Assembly (NCBI RefSeq): GCF_028769735.1
Contig: NC_088171.1
Location: 133,347,033 to 133,411,032 of the forward strand
DNA length: 64,000 bases
Reading direction: 5' to 3'
Source: Zonotrichia leucophrys gambelii
Taxonomy: Eukaryota > Chordata > Aves > Passeriformes > Passerellidae
Shown: positions 47,805 to 61,470 of the stretch, in pieces
Layout: every line of letters begins with the position of its first letter
Numbering within the stretch: position 1 is the first letter of the stretch
The notes under the pieces: generated by a model
The model's input: only the letters and a program-made list of their open reading frames with translations
Database searches by the model: none
Told to the model about the DNA's origin: nothing
Translations under genes and position numbers: made by a program

Positions 47805-50800
47805 AGTCTTTCCCCAGGAACTGATTTTACAAACAAAGTAGCATGCGTTTCAGTATATAAGCAGTTGCATGCCTTTCTATATTACAGCTCACAGGAGTAA
47901 TATTAGATATAGAAGCAATGAATTTGATCTCATATAAATTTTAGTCATTTCATAGCAAGTACAGGGCCTGAATCATAAATTTTAAAGTTTCTTATCTCTC
48001 TCAGGGTTGTCTGCATTGAATAAGACTTTCACTTTCATCTGCAATTGCCTTCAAATACACCTGTAGTTGTAACATTATAATTGCAAATTACTTACCTAAT
48101 TATTTATGTACTTGTATTCTGAAGCTACAACAAATTTATTTTTGAAAGGCAGTATCTTTTTCTTCCAGCTGTTCTTTGACCCAAAGCCTTTTTCCTTTTT
48201 TAAGTTTTTTTTCTGTCCTGCTGGCAGTGGACAGAATAAAGAGAATTAATCTGTATAACTTCACACTTGAGAAGCCCATTCTATATTGTATCATCATTCT
48301 CCTGAGTCCAAGGATGATCTGAACAAATACACAGCTTCAAGTTGTTCAAAGCCCATTTGGCAATTCCTTACTTTTGAGATTAAATTTAAACTTGTGCAAT
48401 TCTAACTGCAGGCAGGTTTTGTCTTGTGATGCTAAATCTGCTCAATCAGATTTTCAAGTATGAATTTAGGGACTTTGCATAAGGAGTTGTTCTCAGTATG
48501 TTTCTCTACAAGACTGAAGAAGAAAGAATAATCGCCCAGAAAAACAGTATAAGCTGAAATTTAGATGAAAGCCTAAGCCAGGTTAATATCAAGCCCTTCT
48601 GAAAACAAGGTACATTTGACTGAACCATCCTGGTGGGCAGAGCCAGGGCCAGCCCTGGCAGCTGTGATTTCCAGTATCCCAGCCCTAAAGGTCATGGGAA
48701 AATTAATAATTTCCTATGCCATCAGGCTCAATAAAGAAAATTTAATGCTTTTTCTCAGCCCCAAAAGTTTCCACAAGGTCTTCCAATTCAGTAATCAGAT
48801 GTACAGGCTGGCCCAGGGCAGCTGGTGAGCTGGGTTGCTCTGGACAATGTGGATTTTAACACAGCCTAATGCATCTAGTGCTGCAAAATGAAGCAAAGTG
48901 GTTGTGTGTGTCCTGCTGCTGTTAAGCAAAGCTGAATTATGCTCTTCCACCTCTAAGGCATCTTTGTGATGTGTTTGTCAATTATGCTAGGCACTTTTAG
49001 ATCACAGACTCACTACAATAGAAAGATATAACTGAGGGATATGAGCTGAACATCTCTATTAAAGGCATGGTTTCTAGTCTGCAGTATACTACAAGAGGTA
49101 ATAATTACTAGAGAAGGCATAACAATAAAAGACACTATCTTTTTAAGCCATGAACCAAGGAGAAAAAGTTATAGTTTAATTAATTTTGTTTTCTTATAGG
49201 AAGCCAAATAAGAGCTCATCCCACACTCCAGGGCTTCTCACAATAGTTGTCTTCATAAAACAATGGAGAGCTCATCATTCTCCAAAAATAAATGCACAAA
49301 CAAACAATGTAATGAAATAAAGCCCTTTCACAGTAGGAAAAAATCTTGAAGTTGGGCTTTCAGCTTAACTCTGTATCCCCTGTTTTCTGAGTGCTGGAGT
49401 TCTCTGCTTCCCAATGAATGCATGCAAACTGCTGTGTTAGACAAACAAGAGTGGGGGAGAGTCAACAGCCACCACAACTCCTCCTCTCACAGTTTTGAGA
49501 GGGAATGACTCAGGACTGCACAATCTGCATGAAGGAAATATAATCTCATGGAGGGGATGAGTCAAACCACCAGAACTTTTTGGAAAATATCTGGTAGTTT
49601 TTATGCATTATTAGTGGGCTTCAAGATTTTTCAAAAGAAAATTTTAAGCAAGAAAGTTAGCATTGCAAATTGCCGAAAGGAAGCTCTATTTGATTAATTG
49701 CAGCTGTGAGAGGAAGATCCCAATTTTTTATTCATGGACCATAGTGAGAAAGCCAGAGAAATTCTGGTCACATTGATCTCACAGGGGCAAAACTCTATTG
49801 TAGTTTTCCACATGCTCAAGTGAAGGAAGAGGGGAAATGCACCTTAATCACTGTAAAGGCAAAACAAAGATGGTAATTATTTCAGGAAAGAAAATCTTTT
49901 TAAAGGGTGGGAATCTTACAGAGTACTAACTATAACTGAGTTTCCAGAGTACAATAGAAATCCATGCTAATATAAAACAAAACTTTAGAAAAAGAGAAAA
50001 TAGAGCTGAAGAAAAAGAGGAAAAAGCAAAGAATAAAAATATAAATACCATGGAGAATAATTCTGAGATTTGGTCACTTGTGAAAAATACAGACGAAAGA
50101 AAAGACTAAAGATGAGGTGTTGATGTTTCACATGCAAATTTGCCCAAGAAAAACCCTGGCAAGAAGTCATGTTTTGAAGTAGAAAACTTCATAAAATTCG
50201 TGTTGTTTCCATACTTTCTTCCATTCTCCAAAACCTCACTGTTATAGGAAACAAGTACCAAGTACATGGTTTTCCATACAGCTACTTCTGGCAGGACAGA
50301 TACATAAAAAAGGCAGGATGAATCACCCTTGGACATGCTTTGTTCTTTTCTCTCATTATAACGAGGGGCTAGATAAGTGTGTTAGACTTGATGTGAAAGA
50401 TAGCTAAGACTGAGATATATACAGACTAGTTGGAAAAGAACAAAAATAATGTTAAGTCTTATAAGAAACTCTAATATATGTTAAGCAAATTTGTTATGGG
50501 GCACATGGTGTCATGTAATGGCAGAATATCTCACATTTGTTGGAATGTAAAACACAAATGAAGTCCAAGGTCTGCAACCACATATCTCCTACAGAAATAT
50601 TTAACAGGGCAACACAAAATACTGAGGCATATCTTCCTTCCTTCTTCCACTTCCCACCTCCAAAGCTCTCACCTCTAGTATTTGCTAGTTCTCTTAAAGT
50701 TATTTTCCGGACTTATCATAGCAATAGACTGACTCAGAACTAGAATTAATCACTATTTAAGAGTAGTACAATGGGTTTTAACCTGGAGTAAATGGGAAAG

Positions 50801-53800
50801 TTGTGAAGAAGAGTTCACACAATCATTTATTTCTTTTCTGCCTTGCTATTAGAAATGTGTTTCTTCTCCTCTCCACAAGGTGAAAAGCTGACAAGAGGGT
50901 TGCCTCCAGAGAGAAAAGAAAGATGTGTGTCAGTGACACAGTCTTCTCAAGTACAGCTACTGTGGCTTGAGAAGGCAGGAAGAATTTGACCTGAAGTTAG
51001 CTATTTATCACCTTCTGGTCCAACTGCACCTTTCCATTCCCTGACGTGAGTTACTAATCAGAGAACTAGATACATGGAATAAATTGTAATTCCTTTTCTT
51101 CACGCTCTTTACTTGCAAGGAAATAGGGAGTTGCTATTGTGACCCAGAGCTTCCTCAGGTCACAGAGATAACATCTTCATCTTTTATCTCTGTTTATCAC
51201 CAAACCAGCAGGTGAACATTCAAAAGACGTACTGTTTGACATTATTCACTTGGGGGAATCTCCTGTTGAATGTTTTTTAACCCTTACCAGTTACTCTTCA
51301 GAGAAGATCCTTTATTTTTCCCTGTTGTTGACAGACACAGTACTTGCATTAATGACCATGCTTTTTCTCCTGTGACTGTAATACTCCTTTGCTGAAATTA
51401 CTTCAGAAGCTCTTTAGGTTATATAAAAGAGATGTTTATTTTTCTACTTATGCCTCTGATTTATTTCTTTTTCTTCACAGCTCTGTTCCTTCCTGTTCTT
51501 ACTTGTTAAGTTGAAAACCCTTCATTCTCTCTTGAGTCCCAGCTGTCTCTAAAAGTCTAATTCATACTTCACAGACTGAAACTCATCCTTACCCCCACTC
51601 ATGTTCAGGCTCTTCAGAAGAAAGTGAACTTCCTGTGGTATAAGCCACATGGAAAGGGTTAGAGCCAAACAATATTTATGTAAGCATGTTGTTGCTTTGA
51701 CAGAACCATGGGGTGCAAACTGTTAGGGGCCTTTCTGTTTAAAGACTCACAGGACTTTGTGGAGGAGAACACAGGAATCTGTGGACTCATAATTCTGTGA
51801 GGCATTCAGAGCCAAAGCTCAAGGGTGGTCTTTGGAAACCTCACAAAAAAAGAAGGTTTTCTCTTTCCCCTCATTCTTTGCCCCATCTGCAGTGAGTTCC
51901 TGACTAGCCTGTTTTGATCAAATGGACAACAGCAGGGATAAGATCAGCAGTTCAGGCAGGCACGGGGCCGAGGAGGGCGGATGTGTGCTCACAACACGGG
52001 GAGAAAAGGCTGACAGAAAGTTTGGCCAGGAACAAACCTCATCAGAAAGCTAAAGCTGTGAGAACTGTAGACAAAAAAAGAATTTGGAAGGAAGTCAAGT
52101 GAAACAAAGTTTAGAAAGTGAATTGGGACTTCAACACCAAAACTCTGATATCTTTGCTGAAAAAGGGAGTTGAAATTATGAAAAAGATAAGGAGGAAGGA
52201 TGAGATGGGGAAGTCTGCCTTTAAGTCTCTAATTTCTATTGGCTGCTCCACTTATGTCTTCCACATCCAGCTCACTATCCCAGAAGATATTGGCATCAGA
52301 GACATTGAAATACTTCTCAGGGAGAAGAATTAAAATTATACTTTTTCGAGAATTGTGGATCACTGTCCCACTTACAAAAGGGTCAGAGTAGTTTCTAGAC
52401 AGCCTTTCATTCTAATATTTATATGGTTAATTTTTAAGAGTCGTTAAAATTTCCCTTAATTTTTTTCTCATTTTTTCCAATCAACTCAACAGTTTTTGAT
52501 CCCCAGTTTATCCCATTATCACTACCCTGCTACCCTGCTCTAATTATCTTCCTTACTGCCTAAATTAACACACATGCATTCTTTTCCCCTCCAGGACTTA
52601 GCTTCTCATACTTTGATCTGCTAATTGGCTTTTTAATCATCTCACTTTGTTTTCTTTTCTTTTTGATACTTGAAAAGGAATTATTGACAGTAATGACCTG
52701 AAAGGTACCAGTTTGATAACACTGGCTCCTGAGACCTTAGAGTCAGCCCCAGATATGCTGATTCCAAGGCAGCCAGTGCAGCTGCATAGCCAAAAGACAG
52801 AGCATCTCTACATCTGGAAGTGTGATTTAGGCTCCATCTCCAGGGCGTTTCTCGTTTTACCCTGGAACCCTTGTAATTCAAATGTCTGTCTGCAGACATT
52901 TGGACTGAGACTGTCAGCTCACCAAACCTCTGCATACTTTTTGGTATCTACTGCCTGGACACACTGACCCAAATAAAACAAGCTGTGGAATCACATATCA
53001 ATCAAAGAATGCAGTGAAGATAAAGTCTTTTCTTTCCAAATGTGATTCAGATTCTTTGTTCATCTTCAGATCTTTCATTGTGGTTGTGTTTCTCTCCTTC
53101 TCTCGCTCCTTTCAATTTGGTTTCTTTTCCATGCCAATTCTTCCTTCCTTTTAATATTTCATGTTAAATTCCACAAAGCTCCAGTTTTCTTGTTTTACTG
53201 ACCCTTTTCACAGACGCCTGCTTTTCCTTTTTACAGTTATGTCTACACATTGTCAAAGCATGTAGGGCCATACTAGAAGGGATTGTGGGCTAAAGATCAA
53301 ACAGGTCATTGAGCAGAGAAGTTTGTGACTTTTTGGGTAACATACATCCACACGTGCCATTCTGCTGTATGGGTATTCCAGACTCTAATAGTCTTCACTT
53401 GACATTCCTGGATTTGTCTGGTGATGACATTCTCTGTATATTAAGGCTAGTAAATGTCTCTATTGCAAATCACATTTGTGATTTTTTTAATGTCTTGAAG
53501 ACTGTCAGAGGCAGACATCTGAAGGGTGTGATTTCTTGACAGACTGTTTATGTACTAATGTGTAAAATTTCCCTAAAATCTGCTCTGCCATTTCTGTTGC
53601 CCGTAGGGTTGAGAAATTCAGTAGTGCCTTATGTTAGTGGTTGTCTAATCATCTTGAATACAAGTTCTTCCCATCACACTACCATCATGCCGTAAAATCC
53701 TTCATTGAAGTTTCCTAGAAATAGAAAAGGAGTTTAAAAAGTAAAAATCACTGTTGGGTTTCCCTCTGCAAATAAAGATTAAATTTAACAAATTTCAGTG

Positions 53801-56072
53801 CTTATGTGTAAAATAAGATCTGCATTTCAGAGATTGTTCTTAAATGGGAGAAAACTTTAAATCAACGTCTTACCAAAAAATGAAGTCTAAAGAACCATTT
53901 TGTGAATATAAGGTAAAATGCTGCCTTTCCTGCACGGGCTGCTTGGGGAAAGAGAGGAGCAAAGCTTACCTTTGCACTAGGTCAGAGCTTTTTGATAAGG
54001 ATGGTAGCACAGGGGTGGGCAGATAAACTCACAATGGAACCCACACTATTGTTTTGCTTACTGTCTCTGTAGCCAAGGGTGCTGGTGCCCTGACCTGTGT
54101 GAATCCTGCCAAGGCAACTCTGAGAAGCTAATCAAACGGGGAGGAAGGATGGGGTGAGCAGTTTTATTTGTACTTTAAATTCCTTGGGATAAATCTACTC
54201 AATACTTCATTGTGTCTAAATCCTGCAGAATTTTGACCATATCAACGTGTTTTTGCAGAGAAGCCTTTATTTCTGGCAGGGTTGTCAGGTATCCAGATAC
54301 TAGGTATGACCCACCAGATCTCCCATAACACATTTTTCCCTATTGTGATCTCTACAGGTCTGAACAGTCCTACCAAGGAGGTGAAGACTTTCAAACAGGG
54401 AAGGGTTCATCTCATGAACTATGATTAGTGAAACAGGATGTCAAAATCTTTCATTAAATGGAATGACCATGTAACTGCCTCTTATTCCTTTCTGCAATAT
54501 GGAAAACAATACTCCTCTTCCCACCACCACACTTCACCTGGAAGACATAAATTGCTTTTTAAGCACATTCACAGTAGTTCACTTTGGGATTATCCTAACC
54601 TTAACAAACTTCTGCATTGAAATATTGGTACAAGAGAGAAGATTCATACACAGAACAAAGATTCACGTTAAAACAAATGAACAAACAAAAACCCCAGAAA
54701 ATGTGTATAAGGAACAGAGTGGCCCCAGAGACAGTAAGAGGTGAGCTGTCCTGAGAAATGGCTCAGTAATTCTGAGGTATGATACAGCGAGGTCATGTGC
54801 CCAGAAAAGTATATCAAGTCACAGATAACAAAGAGATAGCATTTGTTTGTAAAGGTAATTAAAAAGAAATAATGAAACAAGTAATGAGACACATTGAAGC
54901 AGATAAAGTAGCAATCCAAATCTATAACTGGCACATTAAAAAGGAATTTCAATATTCACAAAGAACTGAATGTTTATTAGATACTGGATATTTTACCACA
55001 TTAACAACACAATGATAGAAGATCAATGCATCTCCATGAAAGAAAAGGAATTACAGAAGAAATACGTTTACTTAGTGTCTCAATGATTTAATATTTTAAT
55101 AATGCAAATATTTCAATTCCATTGAATATAAGGTAATAAGTTCTCTTTGAAATTAATTTTGGCATCTAAGGTTAGAAAAATCTTTATTTTGAAATACATA
55201 TTTTCTACCACAAAAGAAAACAATCAAATTAAAACCTGGTTGTATAATTTCACTGCTATAAAGTCCAAAGAGTACTTAAGATAAACACTAAAGATATCAT
55301 TATCAGTATATATTTATGCAATAAGTGGAGCTGAATAACTCTTCCAATTAATCTTAGTTTACTTAATTTTCCACAGGGTGGTAAAGGTCTCTAAAAGTAC
55401 TAAGTTTTATTATTAATGTAATAGAACAAAAAATTAGGGCTGTATTTTTTTATATGCCTGAATATAACTTTTCTTCTTCCACTCTGCCTCATAAATGCTG
55501 CTAATTAATTATTTTGTTTTGGCTGAAGAAATAAATCAGCAAAACAAATGCAATTCCACATCTGATGTTAAAAGGATATGTCTGGACCTCTGTACCCTAG
55601 AACGTGGTCTGATTTTAGAAGCTGAAAGAGATTCAGCAGCAGAGTTCGTCTCCAAAGCCGGTTGATCTAAGGAAGGAAAACATTTTCAACTAGTATGGTA
55701 AAACATACTGTGAAACTGAAAACTGAAAGTTTTTTTCTGAACAAAACTACTGTCCTGTGGTTTGAAGAAAAATGGTCTTCAGAGGCAATAGATGGCATGT
55801 TCTATCTATCAATCAATCAGCCATTTGCTTGATCAATGTCTTTCACTCCTTGAAGAAATGACAATACACAAGACTTAGCTGAAGTGGAACAAATGTTCAC
55901 TTGCTCATCTTTAATGTAAATGTACCTTATGGATTGTTGATCTTTCCAGAGACTACTGCTGTGTTGATTAATTGCTAATGAATGCTAATGAAGGAGTGAG
56001 GTGAATATACACAGTGATGTATTTAAGTGATGATTGATTGGATTTAACACTAGCTGTCAGGAGAGTACTTAC

Positions 56073-56151
56073 CACATGCACAACAAGTCCATAAATATGC
56101 ACAGAACTGTTAGTTGTCTTCCTGCATGTCTCTCTGGTCTTTTAAGTCGAT
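56073..56151 (-). other. Exon-like 79-nt block on the minus strand
   Basis: Read on the minus strand, a pyrimidine-rich acceptor (GTTCTTTTGCTGTCACAG, AG at plus 56152-56153) precedes 79 nt, followed by a very strong donor (ATGTG|GTAAGTACT, GT at plus 56071-56072). One of three frames is open, entering after two bases and leaving with two spare bases; its peptide begins RLKRPERHAGRQ. No family is recognised. Splice-like pairs this good occur by chance in tens of kilobases, so confidence is low. Confidence 0.2.
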
Positions 56152-59100
56152 CTGTGACAGCAAAAGAACTGCCCCTCTAGACTTTCACTGCTAAAGTAAA
56201 TTCATTCCTAAGGAAGGACATCACCTCTCCATGACAGGTTTTAATTAAACATTGATGATCAGTGCACAGTTACATGACAAAATGTCACTCGACAAGTTCA
56301 GTTTTAAAAGCAGAAGTAAATTTTTAGAAAATTTTAATAATAAAAAAATGCTCAGAAACCCACAAAAATAGAAAAAGACTCTGCTCATGAGAGGTCCAAA
56401 ATACAGAGGGGACATTAGGCTAAACAAAAGAAATGCCATTTCCAAATGAAGAAAAGCAATACTGCATTGTTCCTTTATCAGATGGAGAAAAATAAATTTA
56501 AACAGCAAACTTTCCCTGGCAAGTGATACAAAGCTTGTTAGAAATTTCAGTAACTAAGAAAAAAAACTACTTACCAAATAATGAAAAGTTAAAGAGCTGT
56601 TTGCTTGGGTCAAGAGCAAGGGAGGAGAGAATGGGAGGCAGAGGATGCAGCAGAGCAGGCCCTGCAGCCAGGATGGGAGATGCTCTGTGGAGATTATTGT
56701 CAGCTCAGATAAATGGCCCTACTGGGGAACAGCAGATATTTTTGTCATTTCGATGACAAATTCTCATTGTTCAGCAATCAATACCCAAAATCTCTTGTGC
56801 TTGTGTCTTTCAAAACACCTACCATGGCTGAAGGGGGATAGGTCACAAACACTAGTCTCGGGTGAATTCAGCACAGCTATAATGACCATATAAAATTGAA
56901 GTTAAAATTCCTTTCTTGAAATGCAACACTTTTTCAATAATACACACAGTCAAGCTAGAGCTAATCAAGTTGTTTACGTTATACAGCCCACAAGAAAGGA
57001 ACAGATAGAAACAGTTATTTTCTAATACATTGGAGCACTCACATATTATCATGGTTATCATTTTCAACTGCCTTTCATTTTCAAGTTCTTAAATATTTTC
57101 CAGTAGGTATGAAGACCCTCATGAAGATAATTTAAACCTACCAGTAGCTAACAGCTGGCTGTTGAAGGTGGTTCTATACTTAACAAGAATAAGAACTGAA
57201 ATTCTAACTTTGGCAGAATATTTCTAATGATTCACAAGATTTAATTTGGAGTTAGCTTTGCCCCTGCTGTTGAAATTTGTATTTACTAAGTTGAGCTGGC
57301 CTCCAGGTTTAAGAAATTGGCCTGTGTTTCCGTGCAGCAAAGGGAAGGGGAACAATATGGTGATGGTGAATTTCCTCCTGGGCAGCTCTGGATGTCACCA
57401 CAGCTGATTGCTGTGGCTGTGCTCCCAGGGAGTTTTGATTAGCAACAGGGTTTTGGCAGTGAATAGGCAGCTGTAAATGGTAGACCCAAACCTTTTGTTA
57501 GCTGAAATGAAGGAGAGCATCTACTTTTTTTTTTTAAAGCAGAACTTCCTCATTTAGAAAAAGAAAATCCACTTCAGTGGTGTTACTTTAGGAAAATTTG
57601 TATAACAGAGATGTTAAAAAATTTTAACCTATTAAGGCAAAATGGATAAATGAGGAAGAGTAAGGGTCTGTATGGCAAAACTTGCTTCCCAGTTACTGGC
57701 ATCTCAAAAGAGTTGAATCAGATCAGATGAAATAAAATAATTTAAACAAAATTTGCAAAGACAAATTGCAAACTGCTTTTAAAATATTGTCTGATCATAA
57801 TCTTTCGGTTTTAGGAAAGAACCACATGGGGAAAAAAACCTCAAAACCAGCCAGCTTGACTTAGAGGGAATGTAAAAACGTGAATTAAAGAACAATATAA
57901 AACAGTTCAGAAAAAAAGGAGTATGTTCATAGTGATTAATGTAAACTAGAAGTTATGAATAATAAAAAAAAAATAAGGGAGACAAAAGAATAGAAGCAGT
58001 TGTCTAGGGTCAGTTGACAAAATGATACAGCAGCATTTTAGATACATTAGAATTGGAAAAAATGCACAAAAGCTGTTGGAAGTAGGGAAAATCTATTGAA
58101 GCACAATTGACATAATTCTGTTCTGTAGTTCTAAAAGAAGTAGTCATATTATATGCTGACAGTAAAATGACTCATGTGCCAATAAAAATGTGGAAAAAAA
58201 GAAACTACTAAACAGCAGTTATTAAAGGTAAATTTTTCAACAGTGACAAACACAATCTATTTGCACACTACCATTTAGATGAGTTAGCCTAGGAATCATC
58301 TGAATCTTTTAGCATGTTTTTCAGTATATTTGAAATACAAGAAAGACCCAAGCAATGGAAGAAAGTTGCTGACCTGTAAGAAAAAGAGAGAACACAAAGA
58401 AGCAAATAGAAGCAAATATGTTTTCTTAATTTGATGTCAGTTCCAAACAAAAATGACATATGTTTGCCTATGATAGGACTTAGTTAATAAATGATATTAC
58501 TAGAATAACTCAGCATAGATTAAAAACCCTGCAACCGTAACTAATTCATCAGCTATTTTAAAATAAGATTACCGAACTGCTCTAAATATATCACATGTAT
58601 TCACTTTGATAGTGTGTTTATCTTTATGGTGTTACTGTACAAATTTTCTGTTAATAACACAGACAAAACCCCCAGTAGCTGCCACTCTTTTGTTGGCTTA
58701 AATTTTTCCTGTCTGATATGACTCAAAATGCAATTGGGAAGAATGAGGAAGGGGTGTTAAGGGTGTTAGAAGAGGTAAAGTTTCTAAAGAAATCATAAAA
58801 CTTTCTATCTTACTCCTGTGTCAGAAAAAGTTTCTGGCATATTGCTGAAGAAATCCACATTGAGAGAAAGTGAAGTTGAATTTCTTGTTTGGTTTTTGAA
58901 AAGTTGACCTGGGTTGCCCCTGCTGAATTCCCAAGAACATGTCAGCAGACCTAGCACAGTTTTTTTCTCAGTCCTGTCTTCTGATTCATTTTGCTCTGTT
59001 GCTATGCCAGATTTCTGTAGGGATTCTTGCTACTGCCTCCTTATTATTCAGGTGAACACACACATAATCCAGCTTCTCCCAAGTACTGTGGCTACCCAAA

Positions 59101-61089
59101 TCACCATGTAAAAAATCTCAGAGTTACTGAAGGCCGTTGTGCCTTGGGAATAATTAAAAAAAGGGATATTTTTTTTGAACCTTGTTTATAAATATAATTT
59201 CAGTTTTATTCTTTTCAGTGACTAAGCAGAAAGTATTTAAAATAGAGTCTTTTTAATTGGTCACTTTCATTGAAGAGATTTGTCAGAAAGACAATAGACA
59301 TTTGTCTCGATTCAGAAGGTTCAGGTTATTTCATGACCCAGGACTGGAGATACAGTTTTGAAAAACTGCATACAGCATCTGTGATTGAGGAAGGCCTTTC
59401 AAGCAATCTGAGCTGTCACTGTAGCATTTTTGGGAATGGGAGAGATTTTCAGAGGTGCTGTCTGTAGAGTTTCAAACAGGAGCTGCTTGATATCCCCTTG
59501 CTGTGAGGACATTGTTCTAAATCTGAAGCATGAGATTTAATAAATAGGCTGTCATTTTTGGACAGGGCACCACATGAACCTTTGCACTCGTACACACAAA
59601 GACTGATTGTAATTGTTCAAGAAAATAATTTTTATTACCTTTCCTCTTGTTTTATTAATCTTGTCTCAACCTGCATGATCCCCAGCCATCAGAGACCCTT
59701 CAGGGAGCACTGTTCCTGTGTGCTCTCTGAGCCATCCTGTGCAGCAGTGCACTGTTTTATTTTTTACCAAGTGTATGAAATCAAAGATTTCGTCTGAGCA
59801 TAATGTGTTTTGGATTTGTGATAGACCCATGTGTCTCACTGAGAGCTGCCGGAAAGTTGCCAGGCTGCTCTGTCTGGGCCCTGTGTCCATGTCTGGATCT
59901 ACATGCTGTCAAGTTCTCTGGTTTTAAACATCTCTGTGATGCAGCACTCTTCTTAGCTTCTCTGGCACATCTCCAGGAGATGTGCACAGGGCTTGAAAGT
60001 GGCAGGACACAGCTCTAAATAATCCTTCAAAAGAGTACTCAGGAACAGGAAGAATTAATCCGTCCCACCCAGTGTCTTCAGAGAGGACTTTATAGGATGG
60101 AAAAAATACATCCAAAGGAATTTTCTTCCACAAGTCCACACAAACAAATCCCCTCCAAAATACAATGAAACAAAACAACATCAAAAATTTAGGATTAATT
60201 ACATCAAAATATACTGCAATGAAGCATCAACAGCATAATGTTTGTACTCATCAGTCAGGTGAGATAGTCAGCATTACCTCAGTGCTGGGGCTTAGCTGGG
60301 ACTAAAGCACAACCCAAGCCATGATGGGACCTTCTGTGGCTTCAGTGATGCTCTGGTCTGGCAGGGACTGAGTGCAGGAGGTCCAAGGCAGGATGACCCC
60401 ATTCTCTGGAGTAGTCAGGTTAGAATCAGCTCAACTATTGCTGTGATGCATGAGAAGAACACTAGCTTTTCAAAGGTTGGGTCAAAGCCCAAGAATCTTT
60501 TCCTAAATTTTCTAGTTCAGCCCATAAGTAGGAATTCTGTAATCTTCAGCAATGCAAATTAGAAAAAAAGCCATTTCTTCCTGTGCACCCCCCATGCATT
60601 ATCTCAGCCTGGCACACATTGGCAGACAGTGCACCCTGAGAGCCCAGCCCTTCCTTTCAAAGGCATTCCTGATCCCATGGCTCCACCCACTTTTATAATT
60701 GTGAAGTGTTTGGGGATAGATTTACAGCATGAGGTCTAGAGTCAAACAGTTTCCCTGATTTCTAGTGGGTGTGATCAGAAACGTTTTGAAGTGGATTTTC
60801 AGAAGTATTGGTGAATCTGATTGTCTGAGTTCTGAGAAAGTTTTGGATTTGGGGCTATGTCTCAAACTGGTAAAAATTATTATTATTATTATTATTATTA
60901 TTATCATTAATTATAGTTCTTCTATCACTAGAGATTACATTTTCCATATTTTCTGAAGTAAGCCAGTAATCCAGCACAGTTTCCACACTTCCTCTTAGAG
61001 AACAAAAAAACTGCTTCAAAAATTGAAGGTTTTCCTTTAGCAGAAAATAAATTTTTGAATTCAAATGCCTTTTGTAGCAATACCATTCT
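56152..61089. other. Long unique-looking AT-rich stretch
   Basis: No gene or repeat family is recognised. A donor-like CAAATAATG/ACTTACC context near 56571-56577 lacks a convincing partner. Overlapping plus and minus ORFs at 59558-60184 are chance openings. The 57240-57480 stretch is unique and might be conserved. Confidence 0.5.
60876..60904. repeat. (ATT)n microsatellite
   Basis: About 9.7 uninterrupted ATT units. They produce poly-Ile and poly-Asn runs in otherwise meaningless ORFs. Confidence 0.95.
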
Positions 61090-61470
61090 TTTTTTTCATG
61101 GGCCTTACAGAGGCCTCCGCCTTGTTAATATTTAATCTTGGGCTTAAAATAAATGATGATTACTTTTTTTTAATTTACTTCAACTATCCCTGCAGCTAAA
61201 TTGCAGAGGCACAAAAAAGTTTACAGGATTCATTTTAGACCTAGGAAATGGAGAATTAAATGAAGCCAAAGATAAAAAACTGATGCACTTCAGGTTTCCT
61301 TTTCTCCCCCTGCTGCTCAAAACCTGAGATTTCTGTTTTGTGTCATTTGTTCCCTAATTTATTTGACATTATTTTAAAAATAAAATGTGGCAGGTGAGTC
61401 ACAAGTAGATAGTATAATATTCTTCAGCAGCTTATTCACCCCTGATCATGTGAGCCAAGCTTACAATGGA
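61090..61470. promoter_or_regulatory. Candidate conserved non-coding element
   Basis: A repeat-free AT-rich block with a consensus AP-1 site, TGAGTCA (61395-61401), TAATATTTAAT and TTTAATTTAC homeodomain-type cores, and ATGATGATTAC-like motifs. It resembles conserved enhancer DNA. This is judged only by texture. Confidence 0.22.

Larger units (their letters stand above)
46776..56072. other. Long unique-looking AT-rich stretch
   Basis: No gene or repeat family is recognised over more than 9 kb. It contains a 13-bp hairpin and an (ATGA)6 tract (listed separately) and pyrimidine-rich stretches near 51450-51560, 52440-52680 and 53040-53240. The plus ORF at 47157-47489 (110 codons) has no recognised domain. 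A duplicated AATGCTAATG-like unit lies near 55972-55994. Confidence 0.5.

Noticed and set aside
60855..61064. Poly-Asn and poly-Ile peptides
   Set aside because: They are translations of the (ATT)n microsatellite.
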